From Candidatus Thiodiazotropha sp. (ex Gloverina cf. vestifex) (lineage in GTDB: Bacteria > Pseudomonadota > Gammaproteobacteria > Chromatiales > Chromatiaceae), in the NCBI GenBank assembly GCA_025656435.1, contig JAHXHT010000002.1:1-31394 (forward strand): DNA of 31,394 bases, in the 5' to 3' direction. The position numbers were made by a program, and so were the translations under genes. The number at the start of each line of letters is the position of its first letter. Within the stretch, counting starts at the first letter, position 1. The notes beneath the pieces are model-generated. The model made no database searches, was not told the DNA's origin, and worked only from the letters and a program-made list of their open reading frames with translations. Shown one piece after another: positions 7,744-16,192 of the stretch.

Positions 7744-9331
7744 GGCGGCAAACTTTGATGCGTTGGTCAGTGACTTCTACCGGGTTTGGTTCAGATTCCA
7801 TCCCGTGGCAGCTATCTATGCGAGTGTGGCGGGTTATGAAGGACGGCTGGAACCCGACGGGGATGACGATGTCGGCGCCTTGTCTCATCTGCTGAGCAAT
7901 CTCCTGGTGAGCCTTAAAGAGCTTGATTACGCAGCATTGGACCCGGATCGGCAACTCGATCTACAGCTGATCTATGGTGCTGTGATGATCGAACATCGCG
8001 TCCTGTTGGAGCATGACTGGCGTCACCGGGACCCTGCCAAGTATCTCCCCTTGAGACTGTTGCAGGAATTGGTCGTACGGCAACCGGAAAGGCTCTGCGA
8101 AGCCCTCATGGGGATCTTGGAGAAAACGCCGAACTATATGCGGGATGCACGTGGCCGTCTGTCTGAACTCCCTGGCTTGGTATCCACGCTCTGGTTGGCC
8201 GATGCACTTGAGATGGCCGAAAAGGGGGTGCCCTGGCTCAAGCGGCTGGGGCGGGATCTGCCGCAAACCAAGGAGTGCTGTGCGGATCAGGGGAGACTAC
8301 AGACTCTGAGCAGTCAGGCCGCCGAGGCAATCGAGGACTATAAGGTCAAACTGATTAAAGACCTGACGCCGACCGCCAGTGGTACCGCAGATTGTGGTGC
8401 GGAACTGCTCGACTGGTTACTCAAGCACCGGGATCAGCTTAGCCTCACTACCGGGGATGCCCTTGTCTATGCACAGAAAAGGCTTCAGCAGTGCTATACA
8501 GATTTAGAGAAGCAAGGACTGACTTTGCAGGCCCTGAAGGGCATGGATGGCGAGAAGCTATCAGGAGATGCGCGTCTCCAGGCCTATCATGAAGAAGCGG
8601 ATAAAATGCGGGGTTTTCTACAAGAGCAGTCCCTGCCGCCACTCATTGAACAGCCCATGGAGTTTAAGGTTACCGACAGCTGCTTCCGACAACCAGATTG
8701 CGGTAGTTACCTGCGTAGTGAACAGGGCGGCATCTTCTTGGTGCCCCACGATCAGCAAGTGGGAGGTGGTGAAACCCTCTTTGCCATTCGCATGCGTTCA
8801 CTCTATGGCGGTTGGGCCGGACGCCACTACCTGGCGTGGGCAGGTGGCGTGTCTGCTCATAGCTTAATACGTCAGATTAACCCGTCAGCAGCCTTCAAAA
8901 GGGGCTGGGCGCACTACATGAGCCGAGTGCTGGAAGCGAGAGGGTATTTCAGCAAGGTTGATCGCATCATGCTTAATCAACGACGGTTGGCGCTGGCGGA
9001 ACAGGCGGTGGTCGATCTGGAATTTCATGCCGGTGAAATCAATAGTCGACAGGCCTTGGAGCGACTAAAGGCCTTATCCGATATCCCCTGCTGGGCAGAA
9101 GTGAGTCTGACTGCTATCTCCCGTCGACCCAGTGATGCTTTTATGGCCCTCCTGGGGGCAGATCTGATTGAGCACCTGGGTTCTCGGCTGTTGCAACAGA
9201 AACCTGAAATCACCCTAATGGATTTTCATGAGGGACTACTTGCCCACGGCGCGGTTGCGTTGCCCCTGGTTGTGCAGCGGGCTTTTGGTCAAGAGATCTG
9301 GGAGGAGATGATTGCAGAGGTTATAAAGTGA
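7736..9331 (+). CDS. DUF885-like protein, apparently lacking the zinc site
   Basis: The 531-residue protein has no signal peptide and looks like a divergent member of the DUF885 gluzincin-like group: the opening FDALVSDFYRVWFRFHPVAA resembles the usual start of these proteins, and a helical body follows. Where DUF885 proteins normally have HExxPGHH, residues 357-366 read YGGWAGRHYL. The downstream EGW that brings the third zinc ligand reads RGW at 389-391 (FKRGWAHYMSRVLEARGY). The metal site therefore seems lost although the fold signature remains, suggesting a non-catalytic or altered protein. The assignment rests on pattern recognition only. It overlaps the OsmC gene by 8 bases and the VOC gene by 4. 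Confidence 0.7.
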   Translation: MTEAANFDALVSDFYRVWFRFHPVAAIYASVAGYEGRLEPDGDDDVGALSHLLSNLLVSLKELDYAALDPDRQLDLQLIYGAVMIEHRVLLEHDWRHRDPAKYLPLRLLQELVVRQPERLCEALMGILEKTPNYMRDARGRLSELPGLVSTLWLADALEMAEKGVPWLKRLGRDLPQTKECCADQGRLQTLSSQAAEAIEDYKVKLIKDLTPTASGTADCGAELLDWLLKHRDQLSLTTGDALVYAQKRLQQCYTDLEKQGLTLQALKGMDGEKLSGDARLQAYHEEADKMRGFLQEQSLPPLIEQPMEFKVTDSCFRQPDCGSYLRSEQGGIFLVPHDQQVGGGETLFAIRMRSLYGGWAGRHYLAWAGGVSAHSLIRQINPSAAFKRGWAHYMSRVLEARGYFSKVDRIMLNQRRLALAEQAVVDLEFHAGEINSRQALERLKALSDIPCWAEVSLTAISRRPSDAFMALLGADLIEHLGSRLLQQKPEITLMDFHEGLLAHGAVALPLVVQRAFGQEIWEEMIAEVIK

Positions 9332-9735
9332 AGCGACCCGATAGTCATCTGGGTTTGCGGCATGTGGCGCTCAATGTTCGAGATTTGCCCGCCAGCGAGC
9401 GCTTTTATGTGGAGCTGCTGGGCCTGAGAGTTGAGTGGCGGCCTGATCCGGACAATCTCTACCTCACATCAGGGCCAGATAATCTGGCACTGCACAAGGC
9501 GCCTGCCGATGAGCGTGATGAAGCGGGACAGAGGCTCGATCATATCGGCTTTTTTCTCGCGACAGCCGAGTTAGTGGATGAGTGGTACGAATTTCTTGGC
9601 AGCATGGGTGCGCAGATGCGTAATGCACCGCGAACCCATCGGGATGGCGCCAGAAGTTTCTATTGCTACGACCCGGATGGGACGGTGGTGCAGATCATTT
9701 ACCATCCGCCGGTTGCTGAGTTCGAAGCGAGTTAG
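9328..9735 (+). CDS. VOC family (glyoxalase/bleomycin resistance-like) protein
   Basis: A single 135-residue vicinal-oxygen-chelate domain pair: LRHVALNVRDLPASERFYVELLGL with putative metal ligand His12, LDHIGFFLATAE with His72, and the C-terminal FYCYDPDGTVVQIIYHP. The last ligand position of typical members is a Glu (DPDGNxxE); here it is Gln122, so metal binding may differ. Substrate unknown. Translation starts at GTG 9328, overlapping the stop of the preceding gene as GTGA. Its stop codon overlaps the stop codon of mgtE on the other strand, leaving no intergenic space. Confidence 0.88.
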   Translation: MKRPDSHLGLRHVALNVRDLPASERFYVELLGLRVEWRPDPDNLYLTSGPDNLALHKAPADERDEAGQRLDHIGFFLATAELVDEWYEFLGSMGAQMRNAPRTHRDGARSFYCYDPDGTVVQIIYHPPVAEFEAS

Positions 9736-11093
9736 AGCAAGAACAGAGTGGCAAGCCCAAGGAAGGCGAGAAAACCGACCACATCTGTGACGGTCGTGAG
9801 CAGCACGCCCCCCGCCAGCGCCGGGTCTATACCCATTTTCTCCAGTAGCAGCGGTAATGCGGCACCAGCCAGGGCAGCGAAAATCAGGTTAATGGTGATG
9901 GCGGCTGCGATCAGCAAGGCGATGCTGGTGTCCTGAAACCAGATGCCAGCAATGACGCCTACCACGACAGCCCAAATGATGCTGTTGATACCCCCCACGG
10001 CTAACTCCTTGACCATCAGCCAGCGGGAGTTATTGGCTGTCAGCTGGCCCAAGGCGATACCCCGGATAGCCAGGGTCAGTGTCTGCGTGCCCGCAATGCC
10101 GCCCATGCTGGCAACGATGGGCATAAGCACCGCCAGCGCGACAATCTGATCGATGGTTGACTCGAACTGACGGATCACCCAAGAGGCGAGGAACGCAGTC
10201 AGCAGGTTGATGCCAAGCCAGAGCGCGCGTCGTTTGGCGCTGACCAATACCGGGGCAAACATATCTTCATCCTCGCTCAAACCGGCATGCCCCATGAATT
10301 GGTGCTCACCCTCTTCACGAATGACATCGACCACGTCATCAATGGTGATTCGCCCGAGCAGGCGTCCCTCTTCATCCACCACCGGTGCGGACAGGAGATC
10401 ATGCTGCTCGAAGCGATTGGCGACCTCACGTTCGTTCCAGTCTGCAGGGATGGGCTGGATATCCAGCGACATGACCTCGGCCACACTGTCATCCAGATCA
10501 TTGGTCAGTATCCGGCTGAGAGAGATGGCGCCAAGATAAAAGCCGTCACGATTGACCACGAAGAGCTTGTCGGTGTCTCTCGGCACTTTGTCTCCGAGTC
10601 TGCGCAGGTAGCGCATTACCATATCGATGGTTACCTCGGCGCGCACGGTCACCGTATCGAGATTCATCAGGCCGCCGGCGCTATCCTCGGGATAGTGCAG
10701 AACGGCCTCGAGTCGCTCACGATTCTGCTGATCGAGGGAGTCGATGACCTCCCAGGTGATATGGCGGGGCAGTTCTTTGACCAAGTCAGCCAGATCATCG
10801 ATTTCAAGGCCCTCGGTAGCGGCGACGATATCCGCCAGATCCATCTCCTGTAAGAGGCTCTCGCGTACTTCGTCGGTAACATCGAGCAAGACCACACCGG
10901 CGGCCTGTTCATCCAATAACTCCCAAACGACCTTACGCTGGGTGAGGGGCAGAGATTCCAGGAGATGGGCGATTTCCGCCGGCCGCAAGGCATTAAGCAT
11001 GCGTGTGGCTTGTGTCAGCGTGCCGCCTTCCAATAGCTCTGTGACCGCCTGCAGTCGGTTGTCATCCGAATTGTTCTGCAGGCTGCTTGGCAT
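9732..11093 (-). CDS. mgtE: magnesium transporter MgtE
   Basis: Inner-membrane Mg2+ channel/transporter gated by its cytoplasmic domains. The 453 residues show the helical MgtE N domain (about 20-125: LTQATRMLNALRPAEIAHLLESLPL and PRHITWEVIDSLDQQ), two CBS domains (about 130-265, with FVVNRDGFYLGAISL and VVDEEGRLLGRITIDDVVDV), and five C-terminal membrane segments from about 290, including LAVLMPIVASMGGIAGTQTLTLAIRGIALG, the family's pore region. Length is normal. It lies 117 bases downstream of ptsI on the same strand, a linkage seen in other proteobacteria. It converges with the VOC gene. Confidence 0.95.
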   Translation of the reverse strand: MPSSLQNNSDDNRLQAVTELLEGGTLTQATRMLNALRPAEIAHLLESLPLTQRKVVWELLDEQAAGVVLLDVTDEVRESLLQEMDLADIVAATEGLEIDDLADLVKELPRHITWEVIDSLDQQNRERLEAVLHYPEDSAGGLMNLDTVTVRAEVTIDMVMRYLRRLGDKVPRDTDKLFVVNRDGFYLGAISLSRILTNDLDDSVAEVMSLDIQPIPADWNEREVANRFEQHDLLSAPVVDEEGRLLGRITIDDVVDVIREEGEHQFMGHAGLSEDEDMFAPVLVSAKRRALWLGINLLTAFLASWVIRQFESTIDQIVALAVLMPIVASMGGIAGTQTLTLAIRGIALGQLTANNSRWLMVKELAVGGINSIIWAVVVGVIAGIWFQDTSIALLIAAAITINLIFAALAGAALPLLLEKMGIDPALAGGVLLTTVTDVVGFLAFLGLATLFLL

Positions 11094-11210
11094 GTAGGTA
11101 CCCCGTGTGTGATTGACAGGCAGTGTAGCAGGGGGCCGATGGGGCGTGAAGATAACCAGATAGGATAGACGCAGTCTTTTTGTAGAAAATAGACAGTTTA
11201 AGCTGGAGTT

Positions 11211-12954
11211 TTAATGTGGGTTGAAGAGTTCTTCGAACAGTGCGGTTGAATCCGTGTGGTTCTCAAGCTGCCGGAAATAGGTTTCGGTTCGTATCTGCAG
11301 ATCGGTCAGGTGGCAGTGGCGAATAACCTCTCTGGTCTCCAACAATGCACTGGGATGCATACTCATTTCCCGTAATCCCATGCCGATGAGCAGGCGGGTA
11401 TATCGTGGGTCACCCGCCATCTCTCCACACATACTGACGGGTATGCCTGCTTGATCCGCAGCATTGATTGTGTTCTGGATAAGGTAAAGGACCGCTGGGT
11501 GCAGGGGGTCGAAAAGAAAATTGACCTCCTCATCCATGCGGTCGACCGCAAAGGTGTACTGGATCAGGTCATTGGTGCCGATGGAGAGGAAATCTAGCTG
11601 TTTGGCGAAAGCTTTGGCCGCGATGGCGGCAGCAGGGATCTCGATCATGCCGCCAATCGGGATCAGGTGATCGTATTGCAGATGCTGACGGCTCAGTTCA
11701 GATTTGGTGCGCTCTATGAGATTGAGCACCTGCTGCAGCTCCTGCAGACCGGATAGCATCGGAATCATCAAGCGCACCGGTCCTTCGGCAGATGCCCGCA
11801 GGATAGCGCGCAATTGAGGAAGAAAGAGTTCGGGTTCCTTCAGGCAGAGGCGTATGGCGCGAAGTCCTAGCGCAGGGTTGACTGCGGGCATACAACCTGA
11901 ATCACTCATACTGCCGGTGGTTTTATCAACACCCAGGTCCAGGGTTCTGATCGTAATGGGGGATGCCTTTGAGCCCTTTGACCGCAGCCAGGTAGACTTC
12001 CAGTTGCTCCTCTTCTGAAGGAGGGTCTGGGCGATTTATGTAGAGAAGTTCTGTGCGGAAGAGGCCAACACCGTCTGCACGATTTTCAAGGGTGATCCCG
12101 ATGTCTTCCGGCAGTTCGATGTTGGCATGCAGATAGATATGGAAGCCATCCATGGTCATTGTCGGGAGATCAACCTGGCGTCGAAGGTCAGCTTCCCGCT
12201 TCTGTCTGGCCGCAATACGTTCCCGATAGTGATGCAGAATGCGCTCAGTCGGGTCTGCCAGTACCATGCCCTGCGCGCCGTCGACTACCAAGGTCTCTCC
12301 CTGGCGGAACAGCGTTGTGGCCTGATGGATGCCAACCACGGCCGGGATGCCGAGGCTTCTGGCCAAAATGGCAGTATGAGAGAGGGGGCCACCGAACTCG
12401 GTAACGAAGGCCGCCACCCCCTGGTTTTTCATCATGATGGTCTCAGCGGGCGTCAGATCCCGGGCGACTATCACACGCCCCTTGAGATTGTCGTGATTTG
12501 TCGGCTGTCCGCCGGCAAGGACGAACTGAATTTGTCCGACCACATGATCGACATCGTCCTTGCGGGTGCGCAAGTAGGGGTCATCCATCTCATCGAAGAC
12601 TCTGACCAACTCATCGCGGCGGACCTGTAATGCCCACTCCGCACTATAACGATTCTCTCGTATCAGACCGATGGTGGCTTGGCTGATGGCGACATCTTCC
12701 AGCATCAGCAAGTGGGTATCGATGAACTCCGAGATATCGAGTGCCGTGTCACCCGGAATCTGATTGCGCACCTCACGCAGGTGGTTGGTGGTGGTTTTCA
12801 CGGCACCCTGGAAACGCTCGATTTCACCTTGAATCTGGTCTTCTGTGATCTCTCGCATACTGATTTCAGCCACACCATGATTCAGCAGGTAGGCTTCACC
12901 AATAGCGACTTCACGGCTGGTATTAATCCCGATGCCTTGACAGGAGAGCGTCAC
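11211..12954 (-). pseudogene. ptsI: PTS Enzyme I (phosphoenolpyruvate-protein phosphotransferase), frameshifted
   Basis: Enzyme I takes phosphate from PEP and passes it to HPr. The first segment (12954-11926) holds the N-terminal and phosphohistidine domains, with GGPLSHTAILARS and active His193, plus the start of the PEP-binding barrel. At residue 332 the frame breaks and stops at 11926. The second segment (readable up to 11909) holds the rest of the barrel: IGTNDLIQYTFAVDR and the catalytic Cys in SMCGEMAGDP. The cause is a run of five C (plus strand G, 11958-11962). With four, the sequence continues as GIPITIRTLDLGVDK and gives one 580-residue protein, normal for Enzyme I. There is no GAF domain, so it is PtsI-type, not PtsP. 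GTG start overlaps the ptsH stop. Could be a real mutation, a slippery tract or a sequencing error. Confidence 0.9.
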
Positions 12955-13220
12955 TGCTCTTCTCCGAAGCGGTCGTTTATCAGCTCAAGCAGCGCCTCTA
13001 AGGCCTGATTCTCATCCTCGCCGTCTACTTCAAACTGCAGCATGGTGCCCTGATTGGCCGCCAACATCATGACGCCCATGATGCTCTTGCCGTTCACCCT
13101 TTGGCCATTACGCAGCAGGTAGACATCGCTACGGTAAATGCTGGCACAGCTAACTAATTTGGCTGCCGCCCGGGCATGCAGGCCCAGTTTATTGATGATC
13201 TCTATCTCTTGATTAAGCAT
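12951..13220 (-). CDS. ptsH: phosphocarrier protein HPr
   Basis: HPr carries phosphate from Enzyme I to EIIA proteins. From the ATG at 13220 the product is 89 residues, the usual size, with the phosphorylated His exactly at position 15 (KLGLHARAA) and a Ser exactly at 46 (NGKSIMGVMML), the site used by HPr kinase. A same-frame extension to 13277 is possible but would shift the conserved numbering. The presence of Ser46 agrees with hprK two genes upstream. The stop overlaps the ptsI GTG start by 4 bases. Confidence 0.95.
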   Translation of the reverse strand: MLNQEIEIINKLGLHARAAAKLVSCASIYRSDVYLLRNGQRVNGKSIMGVMMLAANQGTMLQFEVDGEDENQALEALLELINDRFGEEQ

Positions 13221-13298
13221 GCGATTTATACGGATGTTGTTATCTCGCGCAGATGAAGCTTCTCGGCTGTGATTCAACCTTGCAAGTATCCCAGATTG

Positions 13299-14165
13299 TC
13301 ATGATAGCTCTCTATGGCGACTGACGACCTGCATGCCGTGGTCTTTGAAATGCTGGGTCAATTGCTCTACCAGGTAGACAGAACGGTGCTGTCCGCCGGT
13401 ACAGCCAATCGCGATGGTGAGATAGCTGCGCCCATCTGCCTCGAAGGCGGGAATCCATCGGTCAAAGAAACCCTTCAGATCAGCCATCATCTGGTGTGTT
13501 TCGGCTTGCGCGTCAAGGAAATTCGCGACGGGTTTATCGCGACCGCTGAGATGCCTGAGTTCTGCCTGCCAGTGAGGGTTGGGCAGACATCGGACGTCAA
13601 AAACAAAGTCTGCATCTCTGGGTACACCATGCTTAAAACCAAATGACTCGAATAGAATAGAGGCATTGTCATCCTCTCCGCTGATACGGCTGCGTATCAA
13701 ATCACGCAACTCGTGCTGGTTGGTATGTGAGGTGTCGATGCGCAGATCGGCGTTGTTGTTCAGGGGCTGTAATAGTTCACGCTCATGCAGGATAGCTTCG
13801 TCGAGAGATTGTTTCCCATCAGTCAACGGGTGCTTGCGGCGGGTCTCGCTGAATCTCTTTATCAGCGTGTCAGGCTGTGCATCGAGAAAGAGCATGGTGC
13901 ACTCGATGCCCTGTTTTCGCATATTCTCTACCAGTGCCGGTAGACGGGGTATTTGGCTGGGTTGGCTGCGCGCATCGATGCCTACCGCCGTTTTACAGAA
14001 AATCGGTTCGGGTTCACTGGTCAGGTGTAGGGCGACCGCCTCAAGCAGTGAGACCGGCAGGTTGTCTATGCAGTAGTAACCCATGTCCTCCAAGGTATGC
14101 AGTGCAATCGTCTTACCGGAGCCGGATAGACCAGTAACAATTTGTAGTTTGATGCCAGAATTCAT
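13299..14165 (-). CDS. rapZ: RNase adapter protein RapZ
   Basis: In E. coli, RapZ binds glucosamine-6-phosphate and small RNAs and guides RNase E to cleave GlmZ, tuning cell-wall precursor synthesis. The 288-residue product has the P-loop GLSGSGKT near residue 11, YYCIDNLPVSLL, the middle FLDAQPDTLIKRFSETRRKHPL, and the conserved C-terminal half with FKHGVPRDADFVFDVRCLPNPHW and IAIGCTGGQHRSVYLVEQL. The ATG at 14165 is chosen over one at 14216 on family length (E. coli 284 aa). The ptsN-side location is typical. Whether the GlmZ/GlmY RNAs exist here cannot be told from this window. Confidence 0.95.
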   Translation of the reverse strand: MNSGIKLQIVTGLSGSGKTIALHTLEDMGYYCIDNLPVSLLEAVALHLTSEPEPIFCKTAVGIDARSQPSQIPRLPALVENMRKQGIECTMLFLDAQPDTLIKRFSETRRKHPLTDGKQSLDEAILHERELLQPLNNNADLRIDTSHTNQHELRDLIRSRISGEDDNASILFESFGFKHGVPRDADFVFDVRCLPNPHWQAELRHLSGRDKPVANFLDAQAETHQMMADLKGFFDRWIPAFEADGRSYLTIAIGCTGGQHRSVYLVEQLTQHFKDHGMQVVSRHRELS

Positions 14166-14213
14166 AATGTTGTTTTGCTGGATACTTAATTTCTGTACGG
14201 CGAATATTTGTAA

Positions 14214-14241
14214 CAAAAAGGCTTTTTTTGTAGGTTAGCCT
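14214..14241 (-). terminator. weak terminator-like hairpin between hprK and rapZ
   Basis: On the minus strand AGGCT (14241-14237) pairs with AGCCT (14223-14219), followed by five T. The stem is only 5 bp, so it could act as partial attenuation inside the operon or be chance. Confidence 0.25.
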
Positions 14242-15211
14242 AATCGGGCCCTAGGTCAGTTGCTGCTTTTTTTTTGGGATGTTGGTCGATGTGGCTCTGC
14301 TGGCGCTGAATAAAATCCCTGGCAGCGTTATAGCCATCGATCGACAACATATGCTGACGCACGGCTGTTTCCACCAAGATTGCCAGGTTCCTGCCGGCTG
14401 CGACGGGAAGGCCGGTCTGGGGAATCTCCACATCCAGCAACGTACGCAGAGAGTGGCTCCCTTCCAAGCGGTCCATGTTGTTCAGTTTTTCGTCGTCAAA
14501 ATGAACCAGATCAATGATCAGGTGGAGCCGCTTATCCGGTTTAATCGCGCTATTTCCGAACATGGCGCGAATGTTGATCAGGCCCAGGCCCCTGACCTCG
14601 AGAAAATCCTGGAGTACCTTCGGGCAGCGCCCCATGATTGTGTGGTTATGTGTCTTGTAGAGTTCGGCGGCATCATCCGCAATCAAACGATGGCCGCGTG
14701 AAATAAGGGCAAGGGCCAGTTCGCTTTTGCCAATAGCCGGATCGCCGCTGAGCAGTACGCCCTTGCCCAGGACCTCCATGAAGACGCCATGCACCAACAG
14801 TGTCTCGCCGGTGGACTGAGAGAACCGTTCAAACAGGCGATCAATGACCAGATGGTCGTGGCGATTGGTGGTAATGATGGCGGTTTTGCAGCTCTGTGCG
14901 CGAGTCGTGTATTCGGGGGTAGGCTCCAGTCCATTGGTAAACAGCAGAGCGGCCGGTGGGGGAGAAAAGAGCTGCTTCAGGCAGTGTTGGTAGTTCTCCG
15001 GATCGCCGCTGAGCAGATGTGCTTGCTCCGGTGGGCCGATAATCTGAATCTGGTTTGGGCGTATGAGATTGAGCGGGCCTGCCGGTGCCCCAATCTCTTG
15101 GTCATGCCTGTCATCGAGAATGGAGTTGTCACCACACCAGCCATCCCATTCTAAGTCGAGTTCGACGCTCAGGGCGTCGATGAGCTCCTGAACGGTGCGT
15201 ATCGATTTCAT
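14240..15211 (-). CDS. hprK: HPr kinase/phosphorylase
   Basis: Phosphorylates and dephosphorylates Ser46 of HPr. The 323-residue product has an N-terminal domain (1-130), the HPrK-type P-loop GDPAIGKS at 156-163 after LVHGVFMEVLGKGVLLS, the segment RLIADDAAELY, and the family signature EVRGLGLINIRAMFG. The ATG at 15211 overlaps the ptsN stop (ATGA); a longer in-frame start at 15292 would lie inside ptsN. The C-terminal tail is encoded by a run of nine A (plus strand T, 14267-14275), giving three lysines. A matching Ser46 is present in the HPr of this cluster, so the pair is probably functional. Confidence 0.94.
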   Translation of the reverse strand: MKSIRTVQELIDALSVELDLEWDGWCGDNSILDDRHDQEIGAPAGPLNLIRPNQIQIIGPPEQAHLLSGDPENYQHCLKQLFSPPPAALLFTNGLEPTPEYTTRAQSCKTAIITTNRHDHLVIDRLFERFSQSTGETLLVHGVFMEVLGKGVLLSGDPAIGKSELALALISRGHRLIADDAAELYKTHNHTIMGRCPKVLQDFLEVRGLGLINIRAMFGNSAIKPDKRLHLIIDLVHFDDEKLNNMDRLEGSHSLRTLLDVEIPQTGLPVAAGRNLAILVETAVRQHMLSIDGYNAARDFIQRQQSHIDQHPKKKAATDLGPD

Positions 15212-15678
15212 TTGCTGGCGATAGCGGCTTCCCGCTGCCGGATGAGCCGATGCAGGTCCTGATCTGTCTCTGCCTCGCGCAGTGCAGCACAAAAAGCGCT
15301 GTCACTGAACATGCTCGCCAGTTTAGAGAGTAGTTGAAGATGCTCGTCGGTGGCTTCTTCCGGTACCAACATGGCGAATGCCAGATCGACCGGGTCGCCG
15401 TCAAGCGCATCAAAATCGATACCTTTGGGAAGTTTTATGAAAGCCCCCATCGCCTGAGAAACCTCAGGCATACGGGCATGGGGTAACGCTATCCCTTTTC
15501 CGAGACCCGTGCTGCCGAGCCGCTCACGTTCCAGCAGGGCATCGAATACCAAGTCCCGGGTCAGGTCTGGAATCGACTCGGCCAGCCGCTGGCCGAGTTG
15601 TTCCAGGACGCGTTTTTTACTGGCCGCCTCAAGGTTGCAGCCGATGCGTTTCTCCTGCAGAAAACCTTCGGGAAACAT
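15208..15678 (-). CDS. ptsN: PTS nitrogen-type EIIA (EIIA-Ntr)
   Basis: A regulatory EIIA that in other bacteria controls potassium uptake and nitrogen- or sigma-54-related processes according to its phosphorylation state. The 156 residues contain the phosphorylated His67 in GLGKGIALPHARMP, and FIKLPKGIDFDALDGDPVDLAFAMLVPEEATDEHLQLLSKLA, typical of PtsN. It is not joined to a membrane component. It lies between hpf and hprK, with a 4-base overlap into hprK and a 30-base gap to hpf, in the normal rpoN-hpf-ptsN order. Confidence 0.95.
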   Translation of the reverse strand: MFPEGFLQEKRIGCNLEAASKKRVLEQLGQRLAESIPDLTRDLVFDALLERERLGSTGLGKGIALPHARMPEVSQAMGAFIKLPKGIDFDALDGDPVDLAFAMLVPEEATDEHLQLLSKLASMFSDSAFCAALREAETDQDLHRLIRQREAAIASK

Positions 15679-15708
15679 TAAGACCTCGCCAGTTAACTGA
15701 AGTCGCTG

Positions 15709-16029
15709 CTATTCCACGGCATACTTGACGCCGCTGCCGGCGCGGTGGCTCTTCATTTTTTCCTTGTGTTTGATCACTTGCCTGTCCAATTTATCGGTCA
15801 GAACATCGATAGCAGCGTACATGTCCTCATGCACGGAATCGGCAAACACATTGGCGCCGTTGACGTGCATGGTAGCTTCTGCCTTCTGCCTCATTTTTTC
15901 GACACTCAGAATGACGTGAACATTGGTCACGTTATCGAAATGGCGTTCGAGACGCTCGAACTTGTTGTCCACATAGTTCTTCAAGGCATCGGTAACGTCT
16001 ACATGATGACCGGTCAGGCTAATTTGCAT
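15709..16029 (-). CDS. hpf: ribosome hibernation promoting factor (short form)
   Basis: Binds the 30S subunit in stationary phase and helps form inactive ribosome dimers. The 106 residues match short HPF/YfiA proteins: MQISLTGHHVDVTDALKNYVDNKFERLERH, an EATMHVNGANVFADSVHEDMYAAIDVLTDKLDRQVIKHKEK core and no long C-terminal dimer domain. AGGAGATAATT precedes the ATG. It lies 163 bases downstream of rpoN, the standard place. Confidence 0.95.
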   Translation of the reverse strand: MQISLTGHHVDVTDALKNYVDNKFERLERHFDNVTNVHVILSVEKMRQKAEATMHVNGANVFADSVHEDMYAAIDVLTDKLDRQVIKHKEKMKSHRAGSGVKYAVE

Positions 16030-16192
16030 AATTATCTCCTGTGCTTAGATGAGACAACTCATCACCCTGCCTGATCTCAGCGGCTGGTCTGCGTTGCAGA
16101 TGTCGCTTATTCGACACGATATGCCTTGTGCATGCTTGCATCCGCATTCGGTCGTTGGGTCGACTATGGGCAAAGCCGCATGGCCAGACACT

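Noticed and set aside
10287..10853. Long plus-strand frame opposite mgtE
   Set aside because: It is antisense to the conserved CBS and N domains of MgtE and has no ribosome binding site or family pattern.
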